From the NCBI GenBank assembly GCA_949592205.1, contig CATIUR010000017.1, positions 868,001 through 932,000 of the forward strand: DNA of 64,000 nucleotides, given 5' to 3'. Position 1 is the first letter of the stretch. The number at the start of each line of letters is the position of its first letter. Under the pieces are notes generated by a model. It made no database searches and was not told where the DNA came from. It worked only from the letters and a program-made list of their open reading frames with translations. The DNA is from Helichrysum umbraculigerum (lineage: Eukaryota; Streptophyta; Magnoliopsida; Asterales; Asteraceae). This document shows, one piece after another, positions 46,533-58,903 of this stretch. Both the position numbers and the translations under genes were made by a program.

Positions 46533-46549
46533 AAACATCTTCAAAGTCT

Positions 46550-48662
46550 TCAAAAGTCGAAATCTTCTTCAAAGGTAGCCTCGCGCGAAGCTTGATCAAG
46601 AGCAATTTCTTCGTCGGAAAGTGATATTGTTACACCTTCTTCCACCTCGATATTGTGTATGTCTTCTTCGTATTCCATTTCACCTTCAAGACTTGATACA
46701 TTTTGTACGCGTTCCGCGGTGTCCAAGTGATCCTTCAAGCAAATGCACATCTCTAACGAGGCCGGTGTGAGTCTTGTTCTTCGTATAGATAATACCCTGC
46801 CACTAAGAGAAAAAACGGATTCCAAAGCTACCGTAGAAGCTTGGACGGTTAGTAAATCTCGGGCCATGATGGCTAGAACGGGAAATTGAGATTCCCTCTC
46901 TTTCCACCAAGCCAAAATATCAAATTGTTCGAACTCATTGGGTAGAATAGTGGCCAAAAAATCCGTAGTCGTGTATCTCCCATATTCGTTAGTGGTATTT
47001 TGATTACTATCACCCCTTGCCCGTTTATTGTTTTCTTGTCTTAAACTATTATAAAAGTTTAGCATTGGATTGCTAGAAGAAGATGAAGAAAACATTGGGT
47101 TAGCCGTACTACCGGACACATGTGTGGTTGAACTATATTTTTGAAAATATACGCCAAATAAATCTCCCAAACATTTGTTAAAATCCGTTTTTGCATTATG
47201 TGAAAACAATGGGTCGGCCTCATTCAAATCCAAATTGTGACAAATGTTATCGATAAGCATTTCCACCCCGGTAACGTTCAAACAAGGGTTCATTGCGGCG
47301 GAACAAGTAATTACCGGTGGCATTTCTTGAAAATATTTTTTTAGTTTTTCTTTCATGGGAGCCACCATTTCTTCAAATAAAGGACCTTCATACATGTAGT
47401 CGTTTAATTTTGTAGTCATTAACCAAATTTGATTAAGCACCAAATGACTAGTTGGATAATAAACACCCGATAATAAAGTAGTCGCGGTTTTGAAAAGTTT
47501 GAGCAATTCGACCATCTTTTTAATATACTCCCAATATGCGATTGGAAATGGTATTGCAAGACCTTTTGTAACAAGATGATCATGAAAAACTTGTAAAGTA
47601 TCGCGTTGGCGTAAACCACATACAAACATATGGTAGGTCGAATTCCATCTAACGGGCATGTCCCAATTAGGGGTTAAAAAAATAGAATTCGTATCCTTGC
47701 ACAATTTCATATAAGATTTGTATCTAGCTTTACCCTTTTGAAAAACGTCTTGCAACATAGATTTAAACCTCGTTTTTACTTCGTCTACATCTTCAACCGC
47801 TAGTCCGGCTTGCACAACCAAGTTAATGATGTGTGCAACACATCGACTATGATAAAAAATGCCCTTCAATGGTGGTGCGTATTTTAGTATTAATTTTGAA
47901 ACGGCAAGTGTATTATTACTAGCGTTGTCAAAAGATATTGAAAAAACATTTTCTTCCAATTTAAACATTTTAATCACACTTCGTAACATGTAAAATAAGT
48001 TTTGATCCGTGTGAGGATACTCAAAGTCTTCAAAAGCAATGGTACGTTTCATCATTTGCCAAGTTGCGGGATCAACCCAATGTGCGGTTACACAAAGGTA
48101 CGAACCGGGCAAACCATGAGGAGCCGACCAAACATCGGTTGTTAATGATACACATGTATTTAAATTTTCAAAACCGATTTTTAGTTGTTTTTTAGCTTCT
48201 TTCCACAATTTAAGGGCATCGCATTTAAGAGTAGTACGACTTACATTGTTATATCGCGGTTGAAGAGTGGTTTGAATCACCCTAGTAAGCCGAGGGTTGT
48301 CGAAGTGGTTGAAAGGCAAAGCTTCTTGAATCACATAACCCGCAAAAGCTTGTCGACACCGTTCCACATCGTATGTAAATATAGAACCATCTCGTGCCAT
48401 TGAAGATTGACCACTTGCTTCCGGATTACCTTTGAGTGCCTCACAATGCTTTTCGGTATGATTTTTCAACGTTGTGTTGGAGTCGGGTTTGAAGAATTTC
48501 CGACAACGTTTACAATGAGCTTTTTGTCGTACCATCCGACAACAACACTTTGTCGAAACCACCCCAAATCTCCGGATTTCTTTTGTTGGGCAATTGTTTC
48601 ACAATCGTTGGTGCATTTGAAGAACCAACACCATGTGAAGCCGAAGAAGATTGAGTTGCCAT
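46550..48662 (-). pseudogene. hAT transposase (BED finger, RNase H-like, dimerisation domain) with one frameshift
   Basis: Start at 48662 (MATQSSSASHG). A BED-type zinc finger begins at WGGFDKV and continues in another frame as CKRCRKFF..HTEKHC; the shift falls in the A5 run at 48521-48525, where one base too many is present. The rest, to the stop at 46550, is open. It has an RNase H-like core with Asp in LTTDVWSAP, Asp in SFDNASNN and Glu in ALESVFS, and the C-terminal hAT dimerisation region (FDILAWWKERESQFPVLA.., RRTRLTPASLE). The family is the RICESLEEPER/Ac-like zf-BED group that moves hAT DNA. If the A-run is real the copy is inactive; a homopolymer sequencing error would make it intact. 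Confidence 0.88.
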
Positions 48663-49071
48663 GATAATAAAGTATGCGTTTTTAGAGCGTTTTGAGTTTT
48701 TGTAGATATGTATGAGTGTTTGCAAGTTGTGATTGAACCTAAACTCAAGGCTTGTATTTATAGTAGATTGGAATGGCAAAAATGTAAAAAAAACTGCAAA
48801 AAACGGCCATAAAACGGATATATAACGGCTAGTTCTTGGATCACAAAAAAAACCGGTTTCAAATCGGTTTTAAAACCGGTTTCCCAAACCGGTTCTGGTC
48901 AAACCGGTTTCGAACCGGTTCCAACGTTCTAATTCCCAAACCGGTTTCAAACCGGCAGGTAGAGTCAAAACCGAACTGGTTTTGGTCAAAACCGGTTTTG
49001 ACCAAACCGGTTTCGGGTTTTTTCGATTCGGGTCCAAAAAACCGGTTTTCATGTTTACCCGTAATGAGTAG

Positions 49072-49871
49072 TGATATGGTGGAAACTAGAAAATCAAATG
49101 TGTTAAAAAGGACTATCAAGTATCAACTGGGCTGACGTAATGATAAGAAAAGCCCAACTCATTTTCAAGCATCAATCGGCTGGATTGGGTTTTGCAGAAC
49201 TTTTTTTTTTTATTTTTTTTTTCACTAAAAGTAAAAAAAGAAAAAAAGAAAAGAAAAACAAAAAGCTTAATATATTAATATCAGCTTTTAATCGTTAAAA
49301 AAATGTTTAAATAACCTTAATTTATTCATATGTTTATTAATGATTTCATGTTCATGCAATACTTTTTTCTGTGGAGAAGTTTCTTTTTTCTTAAAAAAAA
49401 GTACTAAGAGCCTTTCTCAATCAAATATACTCCAGATTTAGTTTGGGAAATGTTATTAATGAAATTGAAATTCATCATATGATTTGAACTAAGGAATGTG
49501 ACTTTCTTTTAGTGAAGGAATTTGATAACTTACAGATTAATTTATTTGTGAAAAAAAACAATTTGTATGGAATGGAATTGAGATTTCAATTCAATTAAAT
49601 GCCGTTGAATTTCAACAAACGTAACCTACCACACTACGAGGCAAAGTGGGTGTTGAGAAAGCAAAAAAGGCAAGTAGTTTGAATAAATCTAAGAAAATTA
49701 AATCAAAAACAGTAATATAAATTTCTTACCTTTGACGTCACAATTTTTTTTAGCATAACAATAGCACATGTTATTTTGTAGCAAACTTATAATTTGTTAA
49801 ACAAATAACAAATTCAGAAGACACGAGTAAATTATCCAACAAAAACAAAAAGTAAATAAAAATCACAAACA
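49072..49871. other. Spacer with a MITE relative
   Basis: 49430-49628 resembles the MITE at 19160-19376: GAAATTGAAATTCAT.. near its left and CAACAAACGTAACC at its right end. The rest is AT-rich with T-runs near 49200. No gene. Confidence 0.5.
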
Positions 49872-49880
49872 TAAATAAAT

Positions 49881-51131
49881 GAGTAAATTGCATTTTTTTG
49901 TCCTTATGGTTGACCAGTTTTACCAATTTTCTCCTTAATCTTTTTTTTTTCCCGCAATTTATATCCCTGAACTAGTTAATTTTTGCAATATTTATCCTTT
50001 TGACTAATAATGGTTAAATTTCTTCGTTAAGTTGTGTAAATTGACTAAACTACCCTCTTCTTTCTCAAACCCCTAATGTAATTCAAAATAGCCGTTAAGC
50101 CCTAGCACTTCTTCCACGGGAGGATGTTTTTAGCCCTATATCCCAAACAAAAAGATTGTTAATTACAAATTCAAATTCATGAATCAATCAAAACATGACT
50201 TTTGTTGGAAAAACTTCCATCTCTTTTACTCAAGTTATAACTTGTTTTAAAATCATATACATATCATCAATTTTATCATATATGCACTTGGCATTATATC
50301 AGCTGTTTGAATTCACTTGTTAAATCGTAGCCAAAGAGTTAATCGGTCATTGCAAATCGAAACGAAGATCTGGACTTGCGAAAATGACCCAGTCATGGCG
50401 CCGCTTCCTATCCCTTGTTGCCGGATCTAGACATGCAAAAACATCGCCAGAATCATCGCACCAAATCTCGGCGTTTTGTTTCACCGCCGCAAATAGCAAC
50501 CGCATCTTCTCATAATAACAAGATCCTAATCACCACCCGACCTCATCTTCTCCGAAAAATATGTCACTCGGTTCCGGCGACCGAATCGATCGATCAAGCT
50601 ACCTATTCATATCTCTTTACGCTATCTATCTCTCTTACAACAATAATAGTACCATGGTATTTTCGATTTTCAGGCGAAACCGCCACCGTCTCAGGCCCCA
50701 AACGGAGATAAACTTTGACTCAACGGGTTGGAATTGAAGATTCGATGGTGTTTCGTTGTTAAATGTTCGATCGGAATAACTTTGAAGAGGAAAAAGTGTT
50801 TTTGGATCCGAATATTTGTCTAGATCCTAAAAAAGATGTGATGATGTTCTAGTTCACCGTTTTTTTTTTTTTTTTTTTATTTTCATTTTCTTTGCAAATG
50901 TTATGCAGATTTGTAACTTTTGGAGGTGAGGTGCTGTATGTGTAAGAAAGAAGAATATAAGGGTAATTTAGTCATTTTACACAGCTAATGGAGAAAATTA
51001 ACTGGTGTTAGTCAAAGGGATAAAAATGGTGAAAATTAACTAGTTCGAGGATAAAAATTGCAAGGAAAAAAAATCAGGGATAAAATCGACAAAACTGATC
51101 AACCACAAGGACAAAAAATTGCAATGTACTC
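49881..51131. mobile_element. Mutator-like non-autonomous element (1.25 kb), 9-bp TSD
   Basis: The ends GAGTAAATTGCATTTTTTTG and CAAAAAATTGCAATGTACTC pair as inverted repeats extending through GTCCTTATGGTTGACCAGTTTT. TAAATAAAT flanks both sides (49872-49880 and 51132-51140). The middle (about 50340-50750) is GC-richer than the surroundings and has a 98-codon ORF (50415-50711) on the plus strand without a recognised domain. This resembles captured host sequence as in Pack-MULEs. Confidence 0.85.
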
Positions 51132-51140
51132 TAAATAAAT

Positions 51141-52510
51141 ATTACTGCAGGTTTCACCGCCGGCCACCGTTACAAAATAACAAAAATGTATAAAACATAG
51201 AATAAATATAAAAAAATTGGTTGGATGATGATGATGAGATAAGGGTTTAAAGACCCACACACCTTTCATTTCCCTCTTTTTCATCCTCACTCCATTCACG
51301 CATAGCAAAGATATCACACCTCAATCCTTAAACCTTCATTCAAAAGGGTAACCTTTCTTCTTCTTCTTCTTCCACTTGGGTATCTGTTAATTTATCAACT
51401 TTATGTGCAAACAATAGATTACAACTACTGGGTCAGTCTTAATTTGTTGATTTATTATGTTGTTATGATTCTTTATAGTTCCTTGATTATGAATTGAAGT
51501 CAATTTTGTGTAATCCCCAATTCAAGATGCTATGTTGTTGAATTTGCACTAGAAATATTAAAGGTATGTGCAAGGTGAAACTGTGGAAGTTTCTTTGTTA
51601 ATTGTGGAGTAAAGTTTTTTTTTTTTTGGGTGTGATATATGCTACAAATTGCTAAGGAATTCATAAGGCTGCATTGTATAGCATAATCCAACAATTTATA
51701 TTGATGAAGTTTTGAGCTAAATTTGTAGGTCTTTTAGTTACTTGGATTTTGTCAAATTGGTTGTAGTTTTGTAGCATCTACTAATCCCCTTTGTGTTTGA
51801 TCATATGCAAACCATTTTGGTTGATTTTCTATGCAAAATGAAGATCCTATCTTCTTATTACCAAGCTCGGATGCTTGGTTCATTAACAACATTTGTATGA
51901 TATTCAATATATTGCTTATAAAAGTGCCCACTACTTAAATTATAATGAATAACTGCATATTGGACACATATATATTTGATATGGAGTTTCATTCGGATTA
52001 TAAGTATTTGTATAGGCTCTTCTAATAATAGGAGCCAGTTTACTTCTGTGGCAATGTACTACTAAAATTCACAAGAGAATAATTACATATTTTGGTAGGG
52101 ACGATGGATGTAGGCAAATTGGTGGGTCGCGCACATTGGGTAACTAGTTGGATCGTCAACACGATTTTCCTCTTTACATATTATTTTATTTTATAAATAA
52201 TTAAGACTATATTTGAAATAAAGAACCAATATTTTGATGAAATCATTTTCGGAGTTTGGAAATACTTGATTTAGTCATGGTTGATTGTTAGCCTGTGCGA
52301 CCCGTTTCGCTTTTAGCTAATTTGTAATTTGTTACCCGTTTGACCTGCTACCAATAAAATTTGACTCAACTTGACCCATTTGATTTTGATTGCTAATATG
52401 TTGTATTTGGTTCAAGGTGAAGAAGCTGATGAATAATTAGCCTAGTTACTGATCTAACCAAACTGAACCAAACCGGACCTAACCATACTCGATTCATCTT
52501 TGGAGTCAAG
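51141..52510 (+). other. Upstream region of the PETs gene
   Basis: Likely promoter and a 5' UTR with an intron: a CT-rich stretch at 51340-51375 and a GGTTCAAG acceptor-like site near 52419 precede the ATG. Splice positions are guesses. Around 52290-52390 are GACCCGTTT/TTGACCC words common in plant spacers. Confidence 0.4.
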
Positions 52511-55500
52511 ATGACGCCTGTTATCCCGTCATCAACAAGCAATATATCTCTTATCCCTGGGCCGACTTTCAATACAAAAAAGACCAACAGTTCGATAAAA
52601 TGCTGTAATCTAAGAAGATCCACCAGAAGAACACTATACGCTCAAGATTGTGTATTACCGCTGTCAACATCCCTTAGATTATTTCCACATATCAGAACTT
52701 TTGGCTTACACCACAAACCAAGATTTGCAGTAGCATCGGCTGCCGGGGTTGATGTAGCCGTGGAACAAGCTGATCAATCAGATCCTCCAGTTTCTGATCA
52801 AGAATCAGCTCAAACATCAGAACCAACATCAACAGTTGACAAGTCTAAACAAAGATCACGACCTGTTAGAAAGAGTGAAATGCCACCTGTGAAAGATGAA
52901 GAATTGGTCCCCGGTGCAAGTTTCACGGGTAAAGTAAGATCAATCCAACCGTTTGGAGCGTTTGTTGACTTTGGAGCATTCACAGATGGGCTGGTTCACG
53001 TTTCAAGGTTAAGTGAGGGTTATGTGAAGGATGTTGCGAGTGTTGTTTCGGTAGGACAAGAAGTGAAGGTGAAGTTAGTGGAGGCAAATATTGAAACGGG
53101 CAGAATAGCGTTGACCATGCGGGAAAGTGAGCCCGCTAGTGGTGGTGAGACGTCTCGACCTCCTAGAAAAACGGGTCAAAAATCAAACCAGAGGCAAGAG
53201 GGGAGAAAAAGTACGAAGTTTGTGAAGGGTCAAGATCTTGAGGGTACGGTAAAGAATCTTACAAGATCAGGTGCTTTTATAAATCTTCCTGAAGGGGAGG
53301 AAGGGTTTTTGCCCGCTTCAGAAGAAGCCGATGAAGGGTTTGGAAGTATAATGGGTACTGGTTCATCGCTTGAGATTGGTCAAGAAGTCAAAGTTCGGGT
53401 CTTGCGTATTGCAAGAGGTCAAGTAACGTTGACTATGAAGAAAGATGAAGATAATCAAGCTTTAGACTCAAAGCTTCAAGGAAAAGTTTTTACAGCTACA
53501 AACCCTTTTCTTGTAGCTTTCCGTCAAAATAAAGATATTGCTTCATTTTTGGACGATAGGGAAAAAGTCGTGGAGACAACCGAGATTCATGAAGCAGAAA
53601 ATGAAAATGTTTCCAGTGAAGCTGATGTTCAATCATCCATTGAAGAGACTGAAGTCAAACCTGTTTCTGATGAAGAGGTCAAACCTGAAATTGTGTCCAA
53701 TGAAGAACAAGTACTTGTCCCCGTAATTGAGGAAAATGTAACTGAAGGTTTGAGCTCTTACTTTTCAGCCTTTTATACTCATGGGTCATGTGTGGTTTTC
53801 AATTTTTCAGTAACTTTTTAATTTTCTTCTGATACCTTTATTCGAATAGCATCGGGCACAGATGACGATGTAGAAAACAAATCGGTTTCTGATAGCATTA
53901 CAAGTGAAGAGCAAGTAGAGATACCCGAGGAAACAAGTTCAAGCGAACAAGTAGATGTCCCTGTAATCCAGGAAAACGTGAATGAAGGTTTTAACTCTTT
54001 CTTTCCGGTTACTTATACTCATGATTCATGTACCTTTTTAAAAGAGTATATTGCATAGAAAAGTTACGTGCTTTCATTTACTTTGAGGAACATACTATCA
54101 ATATAAACGCTCTAAACAAGAGCACACATTTTAGGCTTTGAAATATATAATCCTGAAAAAACATTGGTTTTGATTTTGGCATATTGCAAACCTCAAAGTA
54201 AATTCTTTAATAAAATGTGATGTCCACCTTATACTGAACACATCCGATGAAGTAACTGAAATTACTCATGAATCAAATTCAGATGTAAAAATCGAACCTG
54301 TTTCTGATGAAAATGGTAGCATTACCAGTGAAGAGCAAGTAGAGATACCTGAGGAGGCTAGTAATATTACAAGCTCAAGTGAACAAGTAGAAGCCCCTGT
54401 ACCAGAGGAAAACGTAATCGCAGGTCTGTACTCTTGCTCTTCAGCTACTTAAGCTCATGATTCACATGTTTTTAAAATTTTATAGTTAAACCTGTTTCTG
54501 ATGAAGAGGTCAAACCTGAAATTGTGTCCAATGAAGAACAAGTACTTGTCCCCGTAATCGAGGAAAATGTAACTGAAGGTTTGAGCTCTTACTTTTCAGC
54601 CTTTTATGCTCATGGGTCATGTGTGGTTTTCAATTTTTCAGTAACTTTTTAATTTTCTTCTGATACCTTTATTCGAATAGCATCGGGCACAGATGACGAT
54701 GTAGAAAACCAATCGGTTTCTGATAGCATTACAAGTGAAGTGCAAGTAGAGATACCTGAGGAAACAAGTTCAAGCGAACAAGTAGATGTCCCTGTAATCC
54801 AGGAAAACGTGAATGAAGGTTTTAATTCTTTCTTTCCGGTTACTTATACTCATGATCCATGTACCTTTTTAAAAGAGTATATTGCATAGAAAAGTAACGT
54901 GCTTTCATTTACTTTGAGGAACGTACTATCAATATGAACGCTCTAAACGAGAGCACACATTTTAGGCTTTGAAATATATAATCCTGAAAAAACATTGGTT
55001 TTGATTTTGGCATATTGCAAACCTCAAAGTAAATTCTTTAATAAAATGTGATGTCCACCTTATACTGAACACATCCGATGAAGTAACTGAAATTACTCAT
55101 GAATCAGATTCGGATGTAAAAATCGAACCTGTTTCAGATGAAAATGGTAGCATTACCAGTGAAGAGCAAGTAGAGATACCTGAGGAGGCTAGTAATATTA
55201 CAAGCTCAAGTGAACAAGTAGATGCCCCTGTACCAGAGGAAAACGTAATCGCAGGTTTGTACTCTTGCTCTTCAGCTACTTACGCTCATGATTCACATGT
55301 TTTTAAAATTTTATAGTTACTTAAATCCTTTGGTGATATCATGATAAATTAATTAAGCGTGATGTACTACTATGGGCATATACAGGATTAATTACAGTAA
55401 AAGTTTATGTGCATCATGCTCATTTATGTTTTGAGCATGCACTCTTCAAAGCCACAAATAAGGGGCTATACTCCTGTTTTGGTTATGTTTGATGGACCAT

Positions 55501-58211
55501 GGGTTATATGTTCAGCTGTTACCTGGTAACATGGTCCGTAAAAAACGAATATAAAAAAAGTGTAGTGATCTATTTGTGGATTCTAAAGACATGATAATAA
55601 TACAGTGCAGTGTTATTTTCGCCTAAAAAGTTATTACATGTGAGTATGTGACTACCACTGATATCATTTATCAAATAAAACCTAAACTGAAGTATAATTC
55701 CTTGTTTGAGGTTCTTGAAAATACAAGGCCTGAAACAAAAATGAGCGTAAAGTACATTACCTTTTACTACAATTACTTATTAATGATTTGTTGTCCAAGA
55801 TTGTAAAGGCGGGGTCTCATTTTCTTGCTTGCAGTGTAGATCATTGACATCGTTTCTTGTCAAGTGATCCAGGCTTTTCTTGATATGGATCAGAAAATTT
55901 CTCGTCACCTTCAGCAATGGTTTCTATGGCTCATGTTTCAATGGGCTTTAGTCGAGTCCCCTCAGATGATCATGCAGTTTTAGTTTAGCATTTTGTTTTA
56001 GGTCACTGTGTTAGTTTTGACATTCCAATCTAGTTGTTTCTCTCGCAGTTTAGTCGGATGGATCTTAATCTCTGTTGTAATTCCTGAGATTTACTTCACT
56101 CTCATTGATGAATGTCTCAGTTAATTAATTAATTTTGTTTTTCACCAAATAAAAAAGAAGTTTGTATTAGTTCTATTTCCTGATCTACTTAATGTTTCAC
56201 TGCTGGCTTCAATCAACAAGTTTTTTTGTTATTTTCATGTTATGTTATATTTTATAAGTTAAGATTTCTAATGAGTGATTTGTTGTTAGTAGATGCTGAA
56301 ATTCCTAATGCCACACCAGTTGGCGAAGTCATAGAGAATCAAACCGAGGAACTGGAAACAAAAGTCGAAACAGATGCCGATATTGTGGTTCCAGTTGCAG
56401 AAGAAAAAATTGAAGCAGTTGCTGCCCCTGTGGAAGCCACCCCAAAAGGTTTATTTATAACTTATTTACCATTTCCAGTATTACATAATCACTTTAAAGA
56501 TGTTCACTAAACACCCCCTAATAACCATGTGTATTTGGGTATGACAGCAACGATATCCCCAGCTCTCGTGAAGCAGCTGCGTGAAGAAACGGGTGCGGGT
56601 ATGATGGACTGCAAGAAAGCACTTGCAGAAACCAAGGGTGATTTGGTCAAAGCTCAAGAGTACCTAAGAAAGAAAGGGTTGGCTAGTGCTGACAAAAAAG
56701 CAAGTCGGGCCACAGCCGAAGGTAGAATCGGGTCCTACATTCACGATAGCAGAATCGGGGTCCTCGTAGAAGTCAACTGCGAGACTGATTTTGTATCACG
56801 TGGAGACATATTCAAAGAATTAGTCAACGATTTGGCAATGCAAGTGGCAGCATGTCCACAGGTTCAGTATTTATCCCCAGAAGATGTTCCTGCAGAGATC
56901 ATTGCAAAAGAAAAAGAAATTGAGATGCAAAAAGAAGATCTTTTGTCAAAACCCGAGCAATTTAGGTCCAAAATTGTTGACGGAAGAATCAAGAAGAGGC
57001 TTGATGAGCTAGCGTTGCTTGAGCAGGCTTACATTAAGGACGATAAGGTTGTGGTCAAAGATTTTGTAAAGTCAACGATTGCAACAATTGGAGAAAATAT
57101 AAAAGTTAAACGGTTCGTAAGGTTCAACCTTGGTGAAGGGTTGGAAAAGAGAAGTCAAGATTTTGCTGCTGAAGTTGCTGCACAAACTACAGCGAAGAAG
57201 GTCTCTGCACCAACAACTGAGCCACAGCCTGCAGTGACCGAAACCGTTGACACTGCTAATGAGTAAGTCAATCATTTATTAAAATTGGGTTTGGGTCAAT
57301 ATGCCCTGGTCGCGCAAAAGGTCAAAATGGGCACGGGTCAATACATGTACATGTTTTGGGTATATTGGAGTTCAAAATAATCATATAAAATAGATATTAG
57401 TGTGTCAAATTCGATTTTGAAAAAAATAATAATGTATAGTACATATTTTATGTTTTTTGAATGATTTAGGAGGCTTTATATGTATTAAAAGTAGGTTCTT
57501 GGTTCGGTCCTCCATTCAAGATTTTACCAATTTTTTTTTTTTTTTCAAACTTGAAATGATGCCATTTTATTTCCTTTATTTAGGGCACCGAAAGCAGTAA
57601 TTTCAGCAGCGTTGGTAAAGCAACTACGTGAAGAAACGGGTGCAGGTATGATGGACTGCAAAAAGGCTCTTTCTGAAACCGGGGGAGACCTTGTGAAGGC
57701 ACAAGAGTATCTAAGAAAGAAAGGTCTCTCAACCGCTGACAAGAAATCAAGTCGTTTAGCAGCCGAAGGTAGAATCGGGTCCTACATTCATGACTCTCGT
57801 ATAGGTGTCCTTATTGAAGTCAACTGTGAAACCGACTTTGTGGGTAGAAGTGAAAAGTTCAAAGAATTAGTAGATGATTTAGCCATGCAAGTCGTTGCAT
57901 GCCCGAAAGTGGAGTATGTCTCAATTGAAGATATTCCCGAAAGCATTGTGAGTAAAGAGAAAGATATCGAGATGCAACGAGAAGATATATTGTCCAAACC
58001 CGAGAGTATAAGGGGAAAGATTGTGGACGGGCGGGTTGCAAAGAGGCTCGGGGAACTTGCTCTTCTTGAACAACCGTTTCTTAAAGATGATTCAGTTCTT
58101 GTGAAAGATTTCGTGAAGCAGACCGTGGCGGCTATTGGTGAGAACATTAAGGTTAGGAGGTTCATTCGGTTTACACTCGGTGAGTCAAGTGAGTCCAAAT
58201 CGGAGTCTTGA
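52511..58211 (+). CDS. PETs: PETs: plastid polyprotein of S1-domain ribosomal protein (PSRP-7-like) and elongation factor Ts
   Basis: Nine-exon model: 52511-53747, 53850-53987, 54253-54423, 54486-54578, 54681-54818, 55084-55254, 56290-56448, 56548-57262 and 57584-58211. Phases close throughout, giving 1149 residues. The N-terminal ~75 residues look like a chloroplast transit peptide. Two S1 RNA-binding domains lie at about 132-205 and 240-312. An acidic Glu/Val/Ser-rich linker built from repeats follows to about 700. Two EF-Ts modules (about 703-940 and 941-1149) each have LREETGAGMMDCKKAL and EVNCETDFV signatures. EF-Ts recharges EF-Tu with GTP, and the S1 part is known as a plastid ribosome protein. 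Arabidopsis PETs is about 950 residues; the excess here is mostly the 831-bp duplication. The acceptors of exons 3 and 6 (GATGAAG/TA) are weak and least certain. Confidence 0.9.
53658..55319 (+). repeat. 831-bp tandem duplication inside PETs
   Basis: Copy 1 at 53658-54488 and copy 2 at 54489-55319, differing by a handful of bases. Each copy contains the end of exon 1 (or exon 4), then 138-nt and 171-nt exons with their introns. The added exons (93, 138, 171 nt = 402 nt) keep the reading frame and add 134 residues of acidic linker. Confidence 0.93.
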
Positions 58212-58898
58212 GGTTACACGGTTGGTACTATGAAGGTCTGTTGAGTTTTTCTTGAAAGGCAGTTGTTTCTATTTGCATTTTTGCCATTGTTGGATTATAA
58301 GATTTAGGATTTTTATTGGGACACCGAGTAATACCATTTAAAAGTTGTAACACTATCTTTATAGTTTAATAATGTTAAGTCACTATTATATCCCCGTTCC
58401 TGTTTTCTGTTGTGAATAGTTTCTTCTTAATTATATATGAAAATTAGTTTTTGACCTTGTTTGATGAGATTTGAATAATTTTTACACACTAATTTTGTTG
58501 TATCGGCACCATTCTTGTTAGTTTTAATTCGTTTGCTAACTATCTTCTTAAAAACGGAACACACAAGCTCTTGTCGTTTGAATTCTTGTAACATGTTCAT
58601 ATGATGTGACATTCAATAGGTAAAGAGAGAAAATTTTGGAGATAGATTAACTCAATAACAGCACTTCACCATATGGTTTTTGTGGTTTAATTATTCCTAT
58701 ATTGTGGACTATCAAAACTCATGAACAACGTATTTTTACTTATAAGTGTGTTTAATAAATTAGCCGTAGGCCGTAACGGTTAGCTGTAGCTCTAAGTTGT
58801 AGCTTTTTTTTTATATAAAACTGTTTGGCGAACTACTGTAGCTGTAACTGTGAAGTTTAAAATGACAAAAACGGACATCAATATAAAATAAATAATAA
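58212..58898. other. 3' region of PETs and spacer
   Basis: Probable 3' UTR to about 58440, then AT-rich spacer. No other feature. Confidence 0.4.
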
Positions 58899-58903
58899 AC
58901 ATA

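Larger units (their letters stand above)
27794..49063 (-). mobile_element. hAT transposon split by a 17.7-kb retrotransposon nest
   Basis: The left end TAGGCGTGCACAAAAACCGG (27794) and the right end, reverse complement TACGGGTAAACATGAAAACCGG (49063), are similar. Both are followed inward by AACCGGTT-rich subterminal arrays. ATGAGTAG is present on both outer sides (27786-27793 and 49064-49071) as an 8-bp duplication. Removing 28873-46532 plus one 5-bp repeat leaves about 3.6 kb: a left non-coding part with tandem repeats, and the transposase on the minus strand reading away from the right end. This is inferred from ends, TSD and content. Confidence 0.85.
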
